NCBI GenBank assembly: GCA_964058845.1 | Contig: CAXKVR010000061.1 | Coordinates: forward strand, 62,001-126,000 | Reading direction: 5' to 3' | Origin: Carex sylvatica | Lineage: Eukaryota > Streptophyta > Magnoliopsida > Poales > Cyperaceae | Length of the DNA stretch: 64,000 nucleotides | In this document: piece by piece, positions 46,238-58,319 of the stretch | How the letters are laid out: each line of letters opens with the position of its first letter | Position numbering within the stretch: the stretch's first letter is position 1 | Notes under the pieces: generated by a model | What the model was told of the DNA's origin: nothing | Database searches by the model: none | The model's input: only the letters and a program-made list of their open reading frames with translations | Made by a program: the position numbers and the translations under genes

Positions 46238-46771
46238 TAGGGCTGTCAAAAAAGCTCGCGATTCGTGGCTCGGTTCTAGCTCGCTCACTAACAGCTCGCT
46301 CGATAGTGGACTGAGCTGTTAATGAGCCAGCTCGTTTCTGTCTCGGATCAAAATAAACGAGTTGAGCTAAGAATCAGCTCGGACCGGGCCAGTTTGGCTC
46401 GTTAAGCTATAGTGAATTTAGGGTTTAACCCCGTATAATTTTAAGTCTAGTCCCATTTTCAAAGGCGTAATTATGCAAAATTGATGTATTTTTGGTTTGG
46501 AAAGAAATGATATGGGATTCAGTTACTTGAAGATGTGCCTGCTGGACGATTTCTTAATTTTTTTAAATGAACTTTCTTATTTTTATATTTTTTAATTTGT
46601 ATAATAGTAGTTCAATAAAGTCCAGCTCTTCAGCTCGCGAGCTAGTTCGGACAAGCCAGGAGTTTTTGGCTCGGGTGACCTAAGTCCAACTTGCTCGGTC
46701 CAGACTCAGGCCAAAATAAACGAACTGAACTAAGGCCCAGCTCGACCTGAACCAGCTCGTTTACATCCCTA
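46238..46771. mobile_element. hAT-type non-autonomous element, 534 bp
   Basis: Starts TAGGGCTGTCAAAAAAGCTCG and ends CGTTTACATCCCTA. Flanks GTCGGGAT (46230-46237) and GTCGAGAT (46772-46779) match at seven of eight bases. Many AGCTCG/CGAGCT words are clustered at both ends, as subterminal repeats. Confidence 0.8.
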
Positions 46772-46984
46772 GTCGAGATTCCGAAGCATTATTAGTCCCA
46801 CAGGAGAAATTTAAAGCTGATGGAGGTATTTATATACAGTTCTTAGAGGTAGTTGTTGAACATTCGCTTAATTCGAATTTAATCATATAAATATAGAGAG
46901 AGAGTGATAGGCTGTCGTCGGAAAACAAATTTGATCTCAGTTCGTGAACTTTTTCCTATAATTTTTCACTGTTTTGGACATTAA

Positions 46985-47138
46985 GGTCTGGTTGCTCTCT
47001 GAAAATCACTGTTTATGTGGGAAAATAAAAATTCACTCAGACTGAATTTTTTTTTTCTCACGTAAACAGTAATTTTCAGTTCAAAATTTTTGCATTTCTG
47101 TACCTATTCCCAATTCCACTGTGCAGTCAAACAAGACC
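46985..47138. mobile_element. Tourist-like MITE, 154 bp
   Basis: GGTCTGGTTGC at the left is inverted as CAAACAAGACC at the right, and the trinucleotide TAA flanks both sides (46982-46984, 47139-47141). A 3-bp TSD with GGTCT-type ends fits PIF/Harbinger-derived Tourist elements. Inner arms (GAAAATCACTGTTTATG and CGTAAACAGTAATTTTC) also pair. Confidence 0.65.
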
Positions 47139-47639
47139 TAATTGGGAACATAAATATTTAAAGGTTGGGAAAATACGGACCATCCAAAAGGGTATATGGA
47201 AAAAAAATGGCAATTAATCCGAAATTCCATCCATTCCTATCAAAATCTTGACGACCGAACATGCCATGGATCATGGTTTGGACACCCACGTGAAGAGAAA
47301 AATGAGTCTAATCTCTCATGACTTGGGAAACAATTTGTGTTCGTTCTGTCGGACTCAAAATTGAGTTCGATGAGCTCTGCGTTTGTATGATATGTGTTTA
47401 AGATACGTGCGTACAGCTTTATTATTTGTACATACAAATTTTAAAATGGATTAGACGGATGCAAAAATCACCAGACTCAAAATTGTGGCGAGACGCATCG
47501 TGCACATGACATGCTGATGAGTTATTTTTGATAGTTTAAGATGTTCAAGAAGAACAATAGAACTAGGGTGAGTTTATAAAAAAAAAAATGCGAACTTAAA
47601 TTCTGAGGCTTTTAAATGATGAATTTAAACTGAAATTTT

Positions 47640-48004
47640 TTATTAATATCCTAATTTTTTTTTTTTACAAATCTTAGCGATCAATATTTTAGTTGCTTAA
47701 AATAGATTTCAACGATCGGATTTCAAATACCAGCGACTAAAATATTGATCGTTGAAAATAGATATCAGCGATGGGATTTTAAACATTAGTGATTGAATAT
47801 TCGGTCGCTGAAGATATATTATGATGTCAACAAGCGGCATTAGCGATAAAAAAAATCGGTCTCTAAAACTGCATCAGCGATCGATGACGTCAATCAGCAA
47901 CCAGGATGACATCATCAGCGAGTATCGTGACAACATATTGGCAATTGACGCAGTTATTATCAGTGATCAAATTTTCGGTCGCTAATACTTTTTTTGCTGT
48001 AGTG
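47640..48004. mobile_element. CACTA-type transposon end
   Basis: Read on the minus strand, the segment begins CACTACAGCAAAAAAAGTATTAG, the characteristic CACTA terminus, and continues with repeated AGCGACCGAA and GATCACTGA-type words, the subterminal repeats. Only one end was found; the partner end and any transposase are missing, so it is a fragment or a small deletion derivative. Confidence 0.7.
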
Positions 48005-48428
48005 ATAGCATCAAGTAATGTGTTTACTTACAATATTTATAAATTTCATATGTAGGTAAATTGGTGTAAATTTAGCGTTTAAAGTTTGTCTGATAAGTTT
48101 TAGAATTCATATCCTCTTCGGTACCGGATAAAAGTATCTTTTGGAATCAGTGAATCCAAATCATCCTTTTAACTTTTACATGAATCTCAAAATATAAATA
48201 ATACTAGCTCCTTGTGCTATTGCCGAATAGGCACTGAATTGGCGTTAATATTTGCCAAAATTGTAGATCCCATCGTCGAGTACATGAGATTCATATCCTT
48301 TCATGTACTGTAGAGGATCTCTTTCACTTAGGTTTGAGATTAAATCTCAATCGGTTCAAATTTCGTTGCGCTAGCAATATTATTGAGCTTTGAAATTCGT
48401 GCCAAGTTAAAAGGAAAGGTCCAAATCC

Positions 48429-49401
48429 CCATCATTTTTATTTTTACCAAAAAAAAAATTATTTTATTTTTACCAAAAAAAAAATTATTTTATTAAAAAT
48501 AACTAAGATTTAAGAATAATTTTAAAAATATCCAAGCCGTGAAAATTTTTCACGGTTCTAAATTTATTTATTTTTTATTTTTTACAAAAAACAGGAATTT
48601 GTATTTTTTTTATTTTTTTTATGAAAATATTAGAAATGTTGGATATATTTCTTTGAAAATAGATGGAATACAATACAATTTGATTTATTAGAAAGACTGT
48701 GACAAATAATCCGATCAATATTTTTCAGGCCAAATTTTTCGCGGCTGTAAGAAAAATTAATATATTTAATTATGTGTTCTTGTAAAAAAATAAAAATGCA
48801 TAGATTTTGAGTTATTGATCCCGGTTCAAAAGTCACTTCTAGGTAATATAGAAATTATTGTGATCCTTCTAGTACATTTAATTTATAAAAAGTTGTATCT
48901 ATTTTGAGAATTTTTTTTGAATAACAATCATTAAATAACTTAAAGTTTTTATTTTTTTTAAAAATAGATACAACTTTTTATAAATTAAATAGGATCACAA
49001 TAATTTCTATATTACCTAGAAGTGACTTTTGAACCGGGATCAATATTCAGAATCCATGCATTTTTATTTTTTTACAAGAACACATAATGAAATATATTAA
49101 TTTTTCTTATAGCCGCGAAAAATCCGGCCTGAAAAATATTGATCGGATTATTTGTTACAGTCTTTCTAATAAATCAAATTGTATTGTATTCCATCTATTT
49201 TTAAAGAAATATATCCAATATTTCTAATATTTTCATAAAAAAAAGTAAATACAAATTTATGTTTTTTGTAAAAAAAAAGAAAAAAAAAATTTGAAACCAT
49301 GGAAAATTTTCACGACTTGACTTGAGTATTTTTAAAATTATTTTTAAATCTTAGTTATTTTTAATAAAATAATATTTTTTTTGGATAAAAATAAAAATGT
49401 C
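48429..49401. mobile_element. 973-bp fold-back element with arms of about 450-490 bp
   Basis: Nearly the whole element is one inverted repeat: 48429-48919 pairs with 48946-49401 around a loop of about 26 bases. Mismatches are few in the inner 300 bp (for example ATCACAATAATTTCTATATTACC and its complement). An exact 11-bp direct repeat GGTCCAAATCC lies at 48418-48428 and 49402-49412, so it was inserted as a unit. TSD length of 9-11 suggests Mutator-type mobilisation. No coding frame. It ends about 0.8 kb before the PRP39 start codon. Confidence 0.88.
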
Positions 49402-49840
49402 GGTCCAAATCCACTAACTGTAAAAGATTTCCTTTTCATGTAATGTAGAGGATGTGAAATCCAGTACACGAGAGCTGATATGACAGTGTTGGGACAATAG
49501 CGGGACTCTAACCAGCCCAACAAAATTCTAAAAACACGGCCCAAGATAAAAGAAGGCTTTAATACCCGGCCCAACTATAATAAATTTAGTAGCCGTCGGA
49601 TCTCACCCTACAACATACCATCTTCCTCCTCCAATTAACGAAACTACTTCACGCTATCCCCAAATAGTTTATCCGATCAATCAATCGCATCCTTCTTGCG
49701 GCTCTTCCTTCCAACAATTCGAGTCGGCAGAAGAAATCAAATCTGACGAAATCAGTGAAGTCCCAAACAAATTAGAAGCAAGAATCAACGTAGCTCGAGC
49801 TTAAGGTGTCTATTCCGATTCTTCACCCAAAACGATTTTT

Positions 49841-49856
49841 AGGGTTTAGGGTTTGG
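49841..49856 (+). promoter_or_regulatory. Doubled telo-box in the PRP39 leader
   Basis: AGGGTTTAGGGTTTGG contains two AAACCCT units on the opposite strand. Such motifs are common near the transcription start of plant genes of the expression machinery. Role inferred. Confidence 0.45.
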
Positions 49857-49929
49857 AAAATCGCCAATAATCGGATCAAGCCATTGTAGTAACGAAAACA
49901 ATGGTACTTGACGAACGAACTATAGAATT

Positions 49930-49946
49930 GGGGGGGGGGGGGGGGG
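49930..49946. repeat. Poly-G tract, 17 G
   Basis: Run of G followed by TTGGGG and a CCCCCCC block (49962-49968), so it could also form a hairpin or G-quadruplex. It lies in the presumed first intron of PRP39. Length may be unreliable. Confidence 0.8.
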
Positions 49947-50179
49947 TTGGGGTAGTCTCACCCCCCCGCTGGTTCTCACTGCATCTCTCTCTGCTTGAAA
50001 CTTTTTTTTTTTTTTAGAAATCTGAGATAAGAATTGTCAAAAGAGCTGATATGATTACCAAAATGACAATTGAGGCCATGTTTACCAGATTATACCAAAA
50101 GACCTGCTTTGAAGTATTTCATATTTTAACTTTCTTATATCTGCTCTTTTACTCCATCTGTCAGATTTTTTCTGCAAAC

Positions 50180-53100
50180 ATGGAAAGCAACCAGTCTGCT
50201 GCTATAGAAAATCCATCTGACGTGCAGCTTAAAGACGAACCCACTAACCCTGGCAGTGATGCAGCTGTTGCCTACCAATCGACGGGTAGTGACAATCCCG
50301 ATGTAAGTATGGCTGCTGTGGCACCTTACATGTCTGATCAGAACCCTGTAAATGGAAATTCTGGTGAAATTGCGGGTTATCAATCTGCACAGGTTTCTGA
50401 AAATGGAGCTTTGCAAAATGGTGTCAGCAACATGACTATTGATCAACAAAATCAACAATATCTGGAAGGTATTTAGATTTCAACTTGTTATGATAATATA
50501 CAATTTTATTATATTTTTATCTATGCCACTTTCCTTCAACCTTTGATCCTTACATTCATGTTATTGTGGTTTTTATGAAATTTGATTGTTGTGTATATGT
50601 GTGCATGCAGGAGTGTATTCTGTGGAAGAGGAAAGGCTATGGAATATGGTTAGAGCGAATTGCTTGGACTTCAATTCCTGGACGTCACTTATAGATGAAA
50701 CAGAGAGAGTTGCTGTGGTATTGTTATATCTCTTTCTCTTCTCTCTTCATAGAAGCTGTAATGTTAATGATTTCAGCAGACTAGTATAACCAATTGGAAG
50801 CAATTCCATTTCATTTTCTATATTTACCTCCAAATAAAAATTATAATCTTTTCAGTAGACTTGAAGATGTAAAAAATTAATGTGCTCTTGTCAATCCTCT
50901 TGCCTAGCATCATTTTCTACATTTACCTCCAATAAAAATTATAACCTTTTCAGTAGACTTGAAGGTGTAAAAAATTAATGTGTTCTTGTCAATCATCTTG
51001 CATAGCATCATTTTCTACATTTACCACCAAATAAAAATTATAACCTTTTCAGTGGACTTGAAGGTGTAAAAAATTAATGTGCCCTTGTCAATCCTCTTGC
51101 CTAGCATCATTTATTTAACAGCATCACCTCTCTTATGTTAGCAATTGTTTAGTTTTCTAAATTATAAATTACGGAAGGAACAAAAGTTGCTTATCTAGTA
51201 ATACAAAAAGAAATTGGGGATTCACTTACCTCCATGTAGGGGTCAAAATGGAGGGGATAATATCCGATCTGTATTTGAAAAATTAGATATGGGTATTCGA
51301 TATCCGAATATCCGTGTTGATACGGATACTGATATGGTTTTTGCGTGTCAATTATCCATATCCGAATAGTAGATATATACCATATATTTTAATATATATT
51401 ATGGAAAAAAATTATTTTATTCATCATTATAATTAGATAAATATTATGAACTTTGGTATTTTTTAATAATATTTAATTTTTTTTTAATAAATATCTGATC
51501 TGTATTCCAGAAAAAAAAAGGATATGGTTATGGTTTTACCACTATCCACTCTGTATCCGATCCGTTTTCAGCCCTACCTCCATGGCATCATACAATTATT
51601 GGTATTTGTATATTGCAGACTGACATCATAAAATTACGTAAAGTTTATGATGCCTTCTTGGCCGAGTTCCCCCTCTGTTTTGGCTATTGGAAGAAGTATG
51701 CTGACCATGAAGCACGCCTTGATGGAGTTGAAAAGACTGTGGAAGTGTATGAGAGAGCAGTTTTGGCCGTTACCTATTCCGTGGAAATTTGGGGCAATTA
51801 CTGTCAGTTCGCAATTTCGACATATGATGATCCAGATATTGTAAGAAGGTGAATTCAATCAATTTCCCTTGTTTTTTATTTCACGAGATAAGATGGTCCT
51901 TTTATTTCAGAAGATAGACTTGCTAATCTCTTTTCACATGCAAGGTCAGCATGAAGGAAGGGTTGATGAGACGGATTATAACATAAATTATAACATAAAA
52001 TTAGTCCTACCCTTGTTTAGTTTACTTAATGTAGACTAAAACCCTAAAACTTGCCCAACTTTTGTCATTTGTTCTTGAAAAAGAACCAACTTTACATTCC
52101 CTTGACTGTCTTGAGGCTACGTTCGGCGCACTGGTAATTAAATGCTGGTTGGAAGAGCATGTCATGGTAATCCTTGAAGGTAAATGCACTGCATTTGGTA
52201 GTGTCATGGTGTTATTGTACTTCAATTAAAGCCCAGTTAGGAAACAAATTTATGGGATTTTACAAACGTAACAAATTTTCTTGAACTATATTGATTTCAG
52301 GCTTTTTGACCGAGGTTTGGCATACGTGGGCACTGATTACCGCTCTGATTTATTATGGGATGAGTATATTAGATATGAAGAGTCTCAGCAGGCTTGGAGC
52401 AATCTTGCAACTATTTATACCAGGATACTTGAGCATCCCATCCAACAATTTGATCGTTATTATAATTGGTAGCACAAATTTTCATTCTCTTACTTTGTTA
52501 TTATTGATACTGCCGGGATTATTAATAAAATATTTTTCGTGCTGTTTACCTTCAAATTTCCAGCTTCAAGGAGTTAACAGCAAGTCATCCCTTGTCGGAA
52601 TTAAGGACATCTGATGAGGTTGCTGCAACAGCATCATCCACCAATTTAGAGACCGGGACTGACGAGAAAGTTTTTGATGGGGAGGCCCCGCATGACAGTG
52701 GGAACGATCCTGCTAAAGAAGCCTTGGATTCGGAAGAGTTGGAGAAGTATGTTTCAATCAGGGAAGAGATGTATAAGAAGGCCAAAGAGTATGAATCTAA
52801 GATCATCGCTTTTGAATTGGGTATTAGAAGGCCCTACTTCCATGTCAAGCCTCTTGACGACCCAGAGCTTGACAACTGGCACTATTACCTGGACTTCATT
52901 GAGAAGGAAGATGATTTCAATAAGGTAAACATGTCTTCTTTTTTATAAATTTAATTTTCTAGAATCAGGTTGATTTCTTTAATTAACTCACAGTTCAGTT
53001 GTATTGGCTCCCTTTGTATGCTTATGAAGCTTGCTTAACTGGTGGTAGAGCATCGGCCCTTTGTATGGTTTCGCAGAGGCTAAGTACTCCAAACTCTAAT

Positions 53101-56100
53101 TTGTCAGTGGAATGTTATGGGTTGATGAATTTTTCAATCTTTTCAAAATACTACATAATCTTAAATACTTTAATCTCATACATGCAGGTCTGTGTTTGCT
53201 TAATCCTTACCCTATTAACAATGTATCTATAAGATATTGAGGGGGCCTCCCAGCTAATGAAGTACTTCGTGTGAACATTCTTTTCGAAAATATCATATTC
53301 CTTTTCCAATTGGTATTATTTCACCTTACATTTGTTACATATTCTGATGATGTGGTTGGTCATTTCAGGTTTTGAAATTGTATGAGCGGTGCTTAATTGC
53401 ATGTGCTAACTATCCGGATTACTGGAAGCGTTATGTTAATCATATGGATGCAACTGGAAGCTTGGAACTGGCTAACAATGCTATTGCCCGTGCTACACAA
53501 GTCTTTGTCAAGGTAATTTTTCTTTCTTTTGTTTTCTTTTGGGTTAACATTACCAGATGCATACCTGTATTTTTGACTTAATTGAACCTTGTTGTGTATT
53601 TTATTGAGATGATAAATTATATCTGGGGTGTTAAAAGTAGCTATTTTAGTGTGGGTAATGATTCATTGGTACCAATCAATACACACATACTCAATCCTAC
53701 TTAGTACTTACTATAAATAATTGATGTGATATTATAGTAGAACATCCCACCTATTCATTCTATCTAATTGTTTGATGTCTAGGCTTGCTAACTGTATTTT
53801 TGTTCTTTTTATAAACAGAAACAACCAGAAATTCACTTATTTGCAGCCAGATTCAAGGAACAGACAGGTGATCTAGAAGGAGCCCGTGCAGAGTATCAAC
53901 TTCTTTATTCTGATATATCGCCTGGCTTGCTTGAAGCCATTGTGAAACATGCGAACATGGAGCATAGACTGGTATTATTATTTAACAATTTATCAATTCA
54001 CTATGGATATTTTCCATAAATACAAGTCTCCTGATGCAATTTTTTTTTTCCAGGGTGAAAAGGAGGTTTCCTTTTCTGTTTATCAAAACGCAATTGCAGC
54101 TGAACAGGAAAAGGAACAAAGTGTGATTTTGCCCATGCTACTTATTCAATACTCTCGCTTCCTGCATTTGGTAAGATAATTACTTTCTCCTTGCTTATCC
54201 ATAGAAGTTACTAGCAGGCCAAACAGATATCTACACTTGCAAATATTGTCATTTGGTTGATAGACGACATACTAATTTTAGAAATGTATTTGTATAATTG
54301 CATCCTAACCCATATTCATGATTTTCTTCATGGATGTTACATTTTAGATGTTTATCAAGTAATAAGTTTCCCTTCAGCTCTTGCCCTTTTTAAACTGTTT
54401 TTTCTGTTCCTGGTAGGTTGCTGGCGGTGTAGAGAAGGCTAGGGAAATTTTAGGAGAATCTCTTGAGAAAATGCAATTATCGAAGCATATTCTTGAGGTA
54501 TATCTCTAATATCTACTTGAGTCCATTCTTTTTTATTGTTTCATGTTCTTTTTGGTAATTTTTTGTGAAGTTTTGTTGATGCTCTAATTTCATTTCTCAC
54601 AGGCTATGTTTCATCTTGAGTCAATTGGTCCATTGCCAAAGAGAATTAAGTATCTAGATTCTCTGGTAGAGAAGTTTATCACTCCGAACCCAGAAAACCC
54701 CTCTGGTGTTGCCAGCTCAAGTGAGAGAGAAGAGTTATCGTCCATATTTCTGGAGGTATTTTTTATTTTTTTTTGGAAATCTTTTCCCAATAGATTTTAG
54801 TAAAGAGGAGAGATTTGCACGAACACAATTGCTGCTGATACTGATGTTTTAGCCCATCTTAATCCAATCATCAGCTGATTATTGATCAAACTGCAGTTTT
54901 TGGATATGTTTGGGGATAACGAGTCGATCAAAAAGGCCAACAACAGGCACATAATGCTCTTTTCACGCCAGCGGAGTGTCCTCCTTACACGGAAGCGGAG
55001 TGCTGATGATTCCCTCTTGTCAGACAGAGCCAAGGTTTCAAAAATCGAACAGACTCAGGTCCAGGCTCAGTCACTCGTGGGCACCTATTCGAATCCTCAG
55101 GCTGGGGCCACAACTCAGTGGCCGGCTGCTTATGCACAGAAAACTACTCAAGTTGCGGCTCCTGCTCCTGCCCCTACCGCTGCACCTGCCCTTAACCCTG
55201 TCGCCGCTCCTGCTGCTACTGCCACAGCTCCTGCAGCAGCCTGGGCTCCTCCATATCCTGCACAGGTACCCTTGCATTTGAACAAGTTTATATATGAACC
55301 TTTTGATAAGGTTTTGCGAGCACAGAAAATTGAAAAATGTAGAACATGTGGCAAAATCATCAAGCTTAATATATGTGGTCTTTTCTTGACCGTTGTACTT
55401 GCTGAATTGGGTATAACTTGTGTGATGTTTGTGCCAGGTTGCTGGAAATTTTCAGGATGGGGTATATATAACCTTTATTAATATGTGATCTTTCTTTGAT
55501 CTCTTTTACTTGAGGCGTGATGTTTATCTCCATTACAACTAATTTCCTCTTTATCCAACAAACCTAAGTCGCGAGTATTTTACAATAATAGGAAAATGAT
55601 TTGAATTTGCTTTTCAAACATGATGTCTTAACTGCTAGTTAACTAGCTATATTTATTTCTCTGCAAATACTGTTTGTTGTCTCTGAGAATATTCTATCAT
55701 GCTGCACTCTTGTTCATATGTGAACTTCATATTTTATGTACTTTAAGGCTGGTTATGCTACATATGGAGGATATGCTGCCTATGGTCAGGTACAAGCACC
55801 TCAGTCAACTCCTCAGGCTGCCACTGCTTATGGTGCTTATCCTACTACATATCCTCAGGTAATAATTATTTTAATTCTTGAAACTGCTGTTTTCCGAATT
55901 CTCACCTGGCAATGAAGCTGATCCTAAAATTCAATGAAGCCATGTTAAACTTAAAAAAACATGTACAAGTAAGAGCTAAAGTCATAAGGAATTACTGATA
56001 TCTTTTGAGGTCATATCAGGCTTGGTCTCCTTGTGGAAAAGTTTGAAATTTATTATCAACTCATACATTTACATTTGTTTCATTGGATTTTCACAGGCTT

Positions 56101-56210
56101 ACCCACCACAAACTGTTGCTCAGCCAGTGGCTGCCCCAACTGCTGCTACTTCCGTGCCACCGCAACCTGCAACAGCTACTCAGCAGCAATATTATGGCAC
56201 CTACTACTAA
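50180..56210 (+). CDS. PRP39: Pre-mRNA-processing factor 39 (PRP39)
   Basis: U1 snRNP-associated splicing factor built of HAT (half-a-TPR) repeats; in plants PRP39a also affects flowering time. Exons: 50180-50468, 50611-50717, 51619-51848, 52301-52468, 52564-52924, 53369-53512, 53819-53971, 54054-54170, 54417-54497, 54603-54755, 54897-55265, 55438-55461, 55748-55858, 56097-56210. Phases agree throughout, giving 806 residues, close to Arabidopsis PRP39a. HAT repeats are clear from residue 100 to about 640: [93 protein letters not shown]. The N-terminal 95 residues are acidic and low in complexity. The C-terminal 150 residues are rich in A, P, Q and Y, ending [10 protein letters not shown] leader intron ending at 50164 is likely. 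If its donor follows an ATG at 49899, translation could start there in frame, adding six residues. Exon 12 (24 nt) is a microexon. Confidence 0.9.
50812..51110. repeat. Three tandem copies of a 98-bp unit in PRP39 intron 2
   Basis: Units beginning near CATTTTCTACATTTACCTCC and containing AACCTTTTCAGTAGACTTGAAG and CTTGTCAATCCTCTTGCCTAG repeat with period about 98 and few differences, so they are a recent duplication. Each unit includes a CCTTTTCAG/T word that looks like a 3' splice site. Confidence 0.85.
51237..51576. mobile_element. hAT-type MITE in PRP39 intron 2, 340 bp
   Basis: Starts TAGGGGTCAAAATGG and ends CCGTTTTCAGCCCTA, with an exact 8-bp TSD CCTCCATG (51229-51236 and 51577-51584). 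The interior with ATAGTAGATATATACCATAT is nearly the same as in the element at 38224-38462. It ends 42 bases before the exon 3 acceptor. Confidence 0.9.
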
Positions 56211-57417
56211 TTTACAAACTAGGTATAATAGAGAAGGGTGAACTTCATGGCCACTTTGTATGCCTGAGATTTCAGAGGAATAATACCGGCAGGGCTATTA
56301 GTGGTATGTGCAAATTTTTGCTGTATCCTGGTGTTAGCAGGTGGTACAATGTATGTTTTATCATTTAGGTGGTAGGTTATGTAGTTTAGGCTCGTGTACC
56401 ATTCTGACGATAATGTTTCTCGTTTTTTCTAAGACTATGACTTTAAATTTAATGAGTGTGCTATAAATTGTATGCGTGATGGATGGTATTGAATTCTGAT
56501 TTGAGTAGTCGTGGTGACTGGATTTAGTGAGGAAATAGTGCATTATTATCTAAAGGAAACAAATTTGAAATTTTGTTTGCATGAAACTACTTATTTGTTG
56601 CACATCTTCATTCTATTATTAAGCACGTTTGGTGGCTGATTCGCCAACGACTACGATTGAAAGATGAAACTTTGAATTTGATCTCAGCCTTTCAATTACA
56701 TAATTTGTCTTCTTTTGATTAAATACATCTATTTTATGTATAGAAGTTTAAATTTAGTTAAAAACATACATATCACATGTGCTGTCTCACGATACGTTAC
56801 AATTAAAATTGAAATTTTGAAATTTAGCGATATATTTATCTGTTTTCTTATTTCTTCTCTTTAATTGAGAAGACTCAACTTTCTATTTTTTTATTCCTTT
56901 GTTTCTTTCTTTGTTTTTATACGGATCACAATGAAAATTAATTTTTTTTTCTTTATTTCTCTTTCTTTGTTTATATACATATTGATGTGGACAATTTAGA
57001 ATATATTTTCAATATATAATATATCAATGTGTGTGTGTATATATATATATTCTAAATTGGAAACAAAAAAAGAAGAAGAATATAAATTGAAACATGAATA
57101 TATACTTATCTTATAATATGTATGTATATATATATCCTATACATATACACGATAACATTTTTTTATTTATGTTTTTGATATCATATTATATGTCGATATT
57201 GAATTGTTGTATGATATTTGATATTAGATTCAAATCGAGCTATTATTTGATATCATTAGTACTTAAAAATAAAGAATCATCACATCATCAAATTGTTATC
57301 AGAAATCACGATTAAAGTTAATTAAAAATATAGAATCATATAAATTTTTTATTAACATGTGTTTTAATTTTTAGATAATTATTATTTTTATTGATATATT
57401 TATTTCTTATAATATAT
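56211..57417. other. PRP39 3' flank and AT-rich intergenic sequence
   Basis: The first about 300 bases should be the 3' untranslated region of PRP39. The rest is AT-rich with TA microsatellite patches (57029-57050, 57120-57140) and probably includes the body of the Helitron-like element whose end is at 57446. Its 5' end was not found. Confidence 0.4.
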
Positions 57418-57446
57418 CCCGTTGTAACGCACGGGTATGATACTAG
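57418..57446 (+). mobile_element. Helitron-like 3' terminus
   Basis: CCCGTTGTAACGCACGGG forms a short GC hairpin, followed after 7 bases by CTAG and a T, matching the hairpin plus CTRR ending of Helitrons inserted between A and T. No RepHel frame is present, so it would be non-autonomous. The proposed boundary is 57446/57447. Confidence 0.55.
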
Positions 57447-58319
57447 TTACTGATTATGTCGATCATTTTGAAAAGAAGACGCTTTATATGTACATGGAGC
57501 TAGAGGTTTGCTTTTACCCGGGTCGGGCGGCCCGTACCCTACCCGCCTGTGCCCAGTACCCGAGGTACCCGTGCCCGAGCCTGGGTATGGGTCGGGTAAA
57601 TGGGTACACGGGTACGGGTATAAAACGGGTAGGGTACGGTTATTTGGTTCAAAACCCGAGCAAACCCGGCCTGATTTATGCCCGACCCGACCCGCCCGTT
57701 AAATTCAATTTTTTTTGAAATTTGAAATTGCCGCCGGTTCAACCCCCGACCGGCCGGGCCCGGACCGGTCTAATCAAACCTGACCGGCCGGACCCACCGC
57801 CCGTCGTTTTTTTTTTTTTTTTTTCAAATTTTATTCTCTCCCAATATTTTCTTTAAATACCCCCTCTTCCTCTCAAAAAATTCACACTCTCATTCTCTCA
57901 ATCTCAATTCTCCAATTTAATTATTCACAATTTTTTAATTTATTGTTTAAAAAAAAAAATAGTTGTAAAGTGATTTTTTAATTTTTAATTCATTACACAA
58001 ATCCGCAAACGGAATTACAAAGTTCGGCACCTCCCGCAAAATTTTTTCGCGAGATTTAAAGGTAACATTTATTTCATTTTAGATTAATTTATTTTTGTAG
58101 AGTACATTTAGTTTATGCTAGATTTATTGAATATTAAGTAATTAGATTTGTCATTTGTTAGGTTTGTTAAATTTATTAAGTAATTAGATTTGTTAGATTT
58201 ATTGAATATGTTAGATTTATTTAGTTTATTTTAGATTTGAATATGTCAAGTAATTATATTTGTTTTTAATTTCTGCTTTTTAAATTCTGTTTTTTAATTT
58301 CTGTTTTTTAATTTCTGTT

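Noticed and set aside
57437..57742. Open frames rich in G, P and R, both strands
   Set aside because: They are translations of the ACCCG/CGGGT subterminal repeats of the hAT element; the same applies to 468-956.
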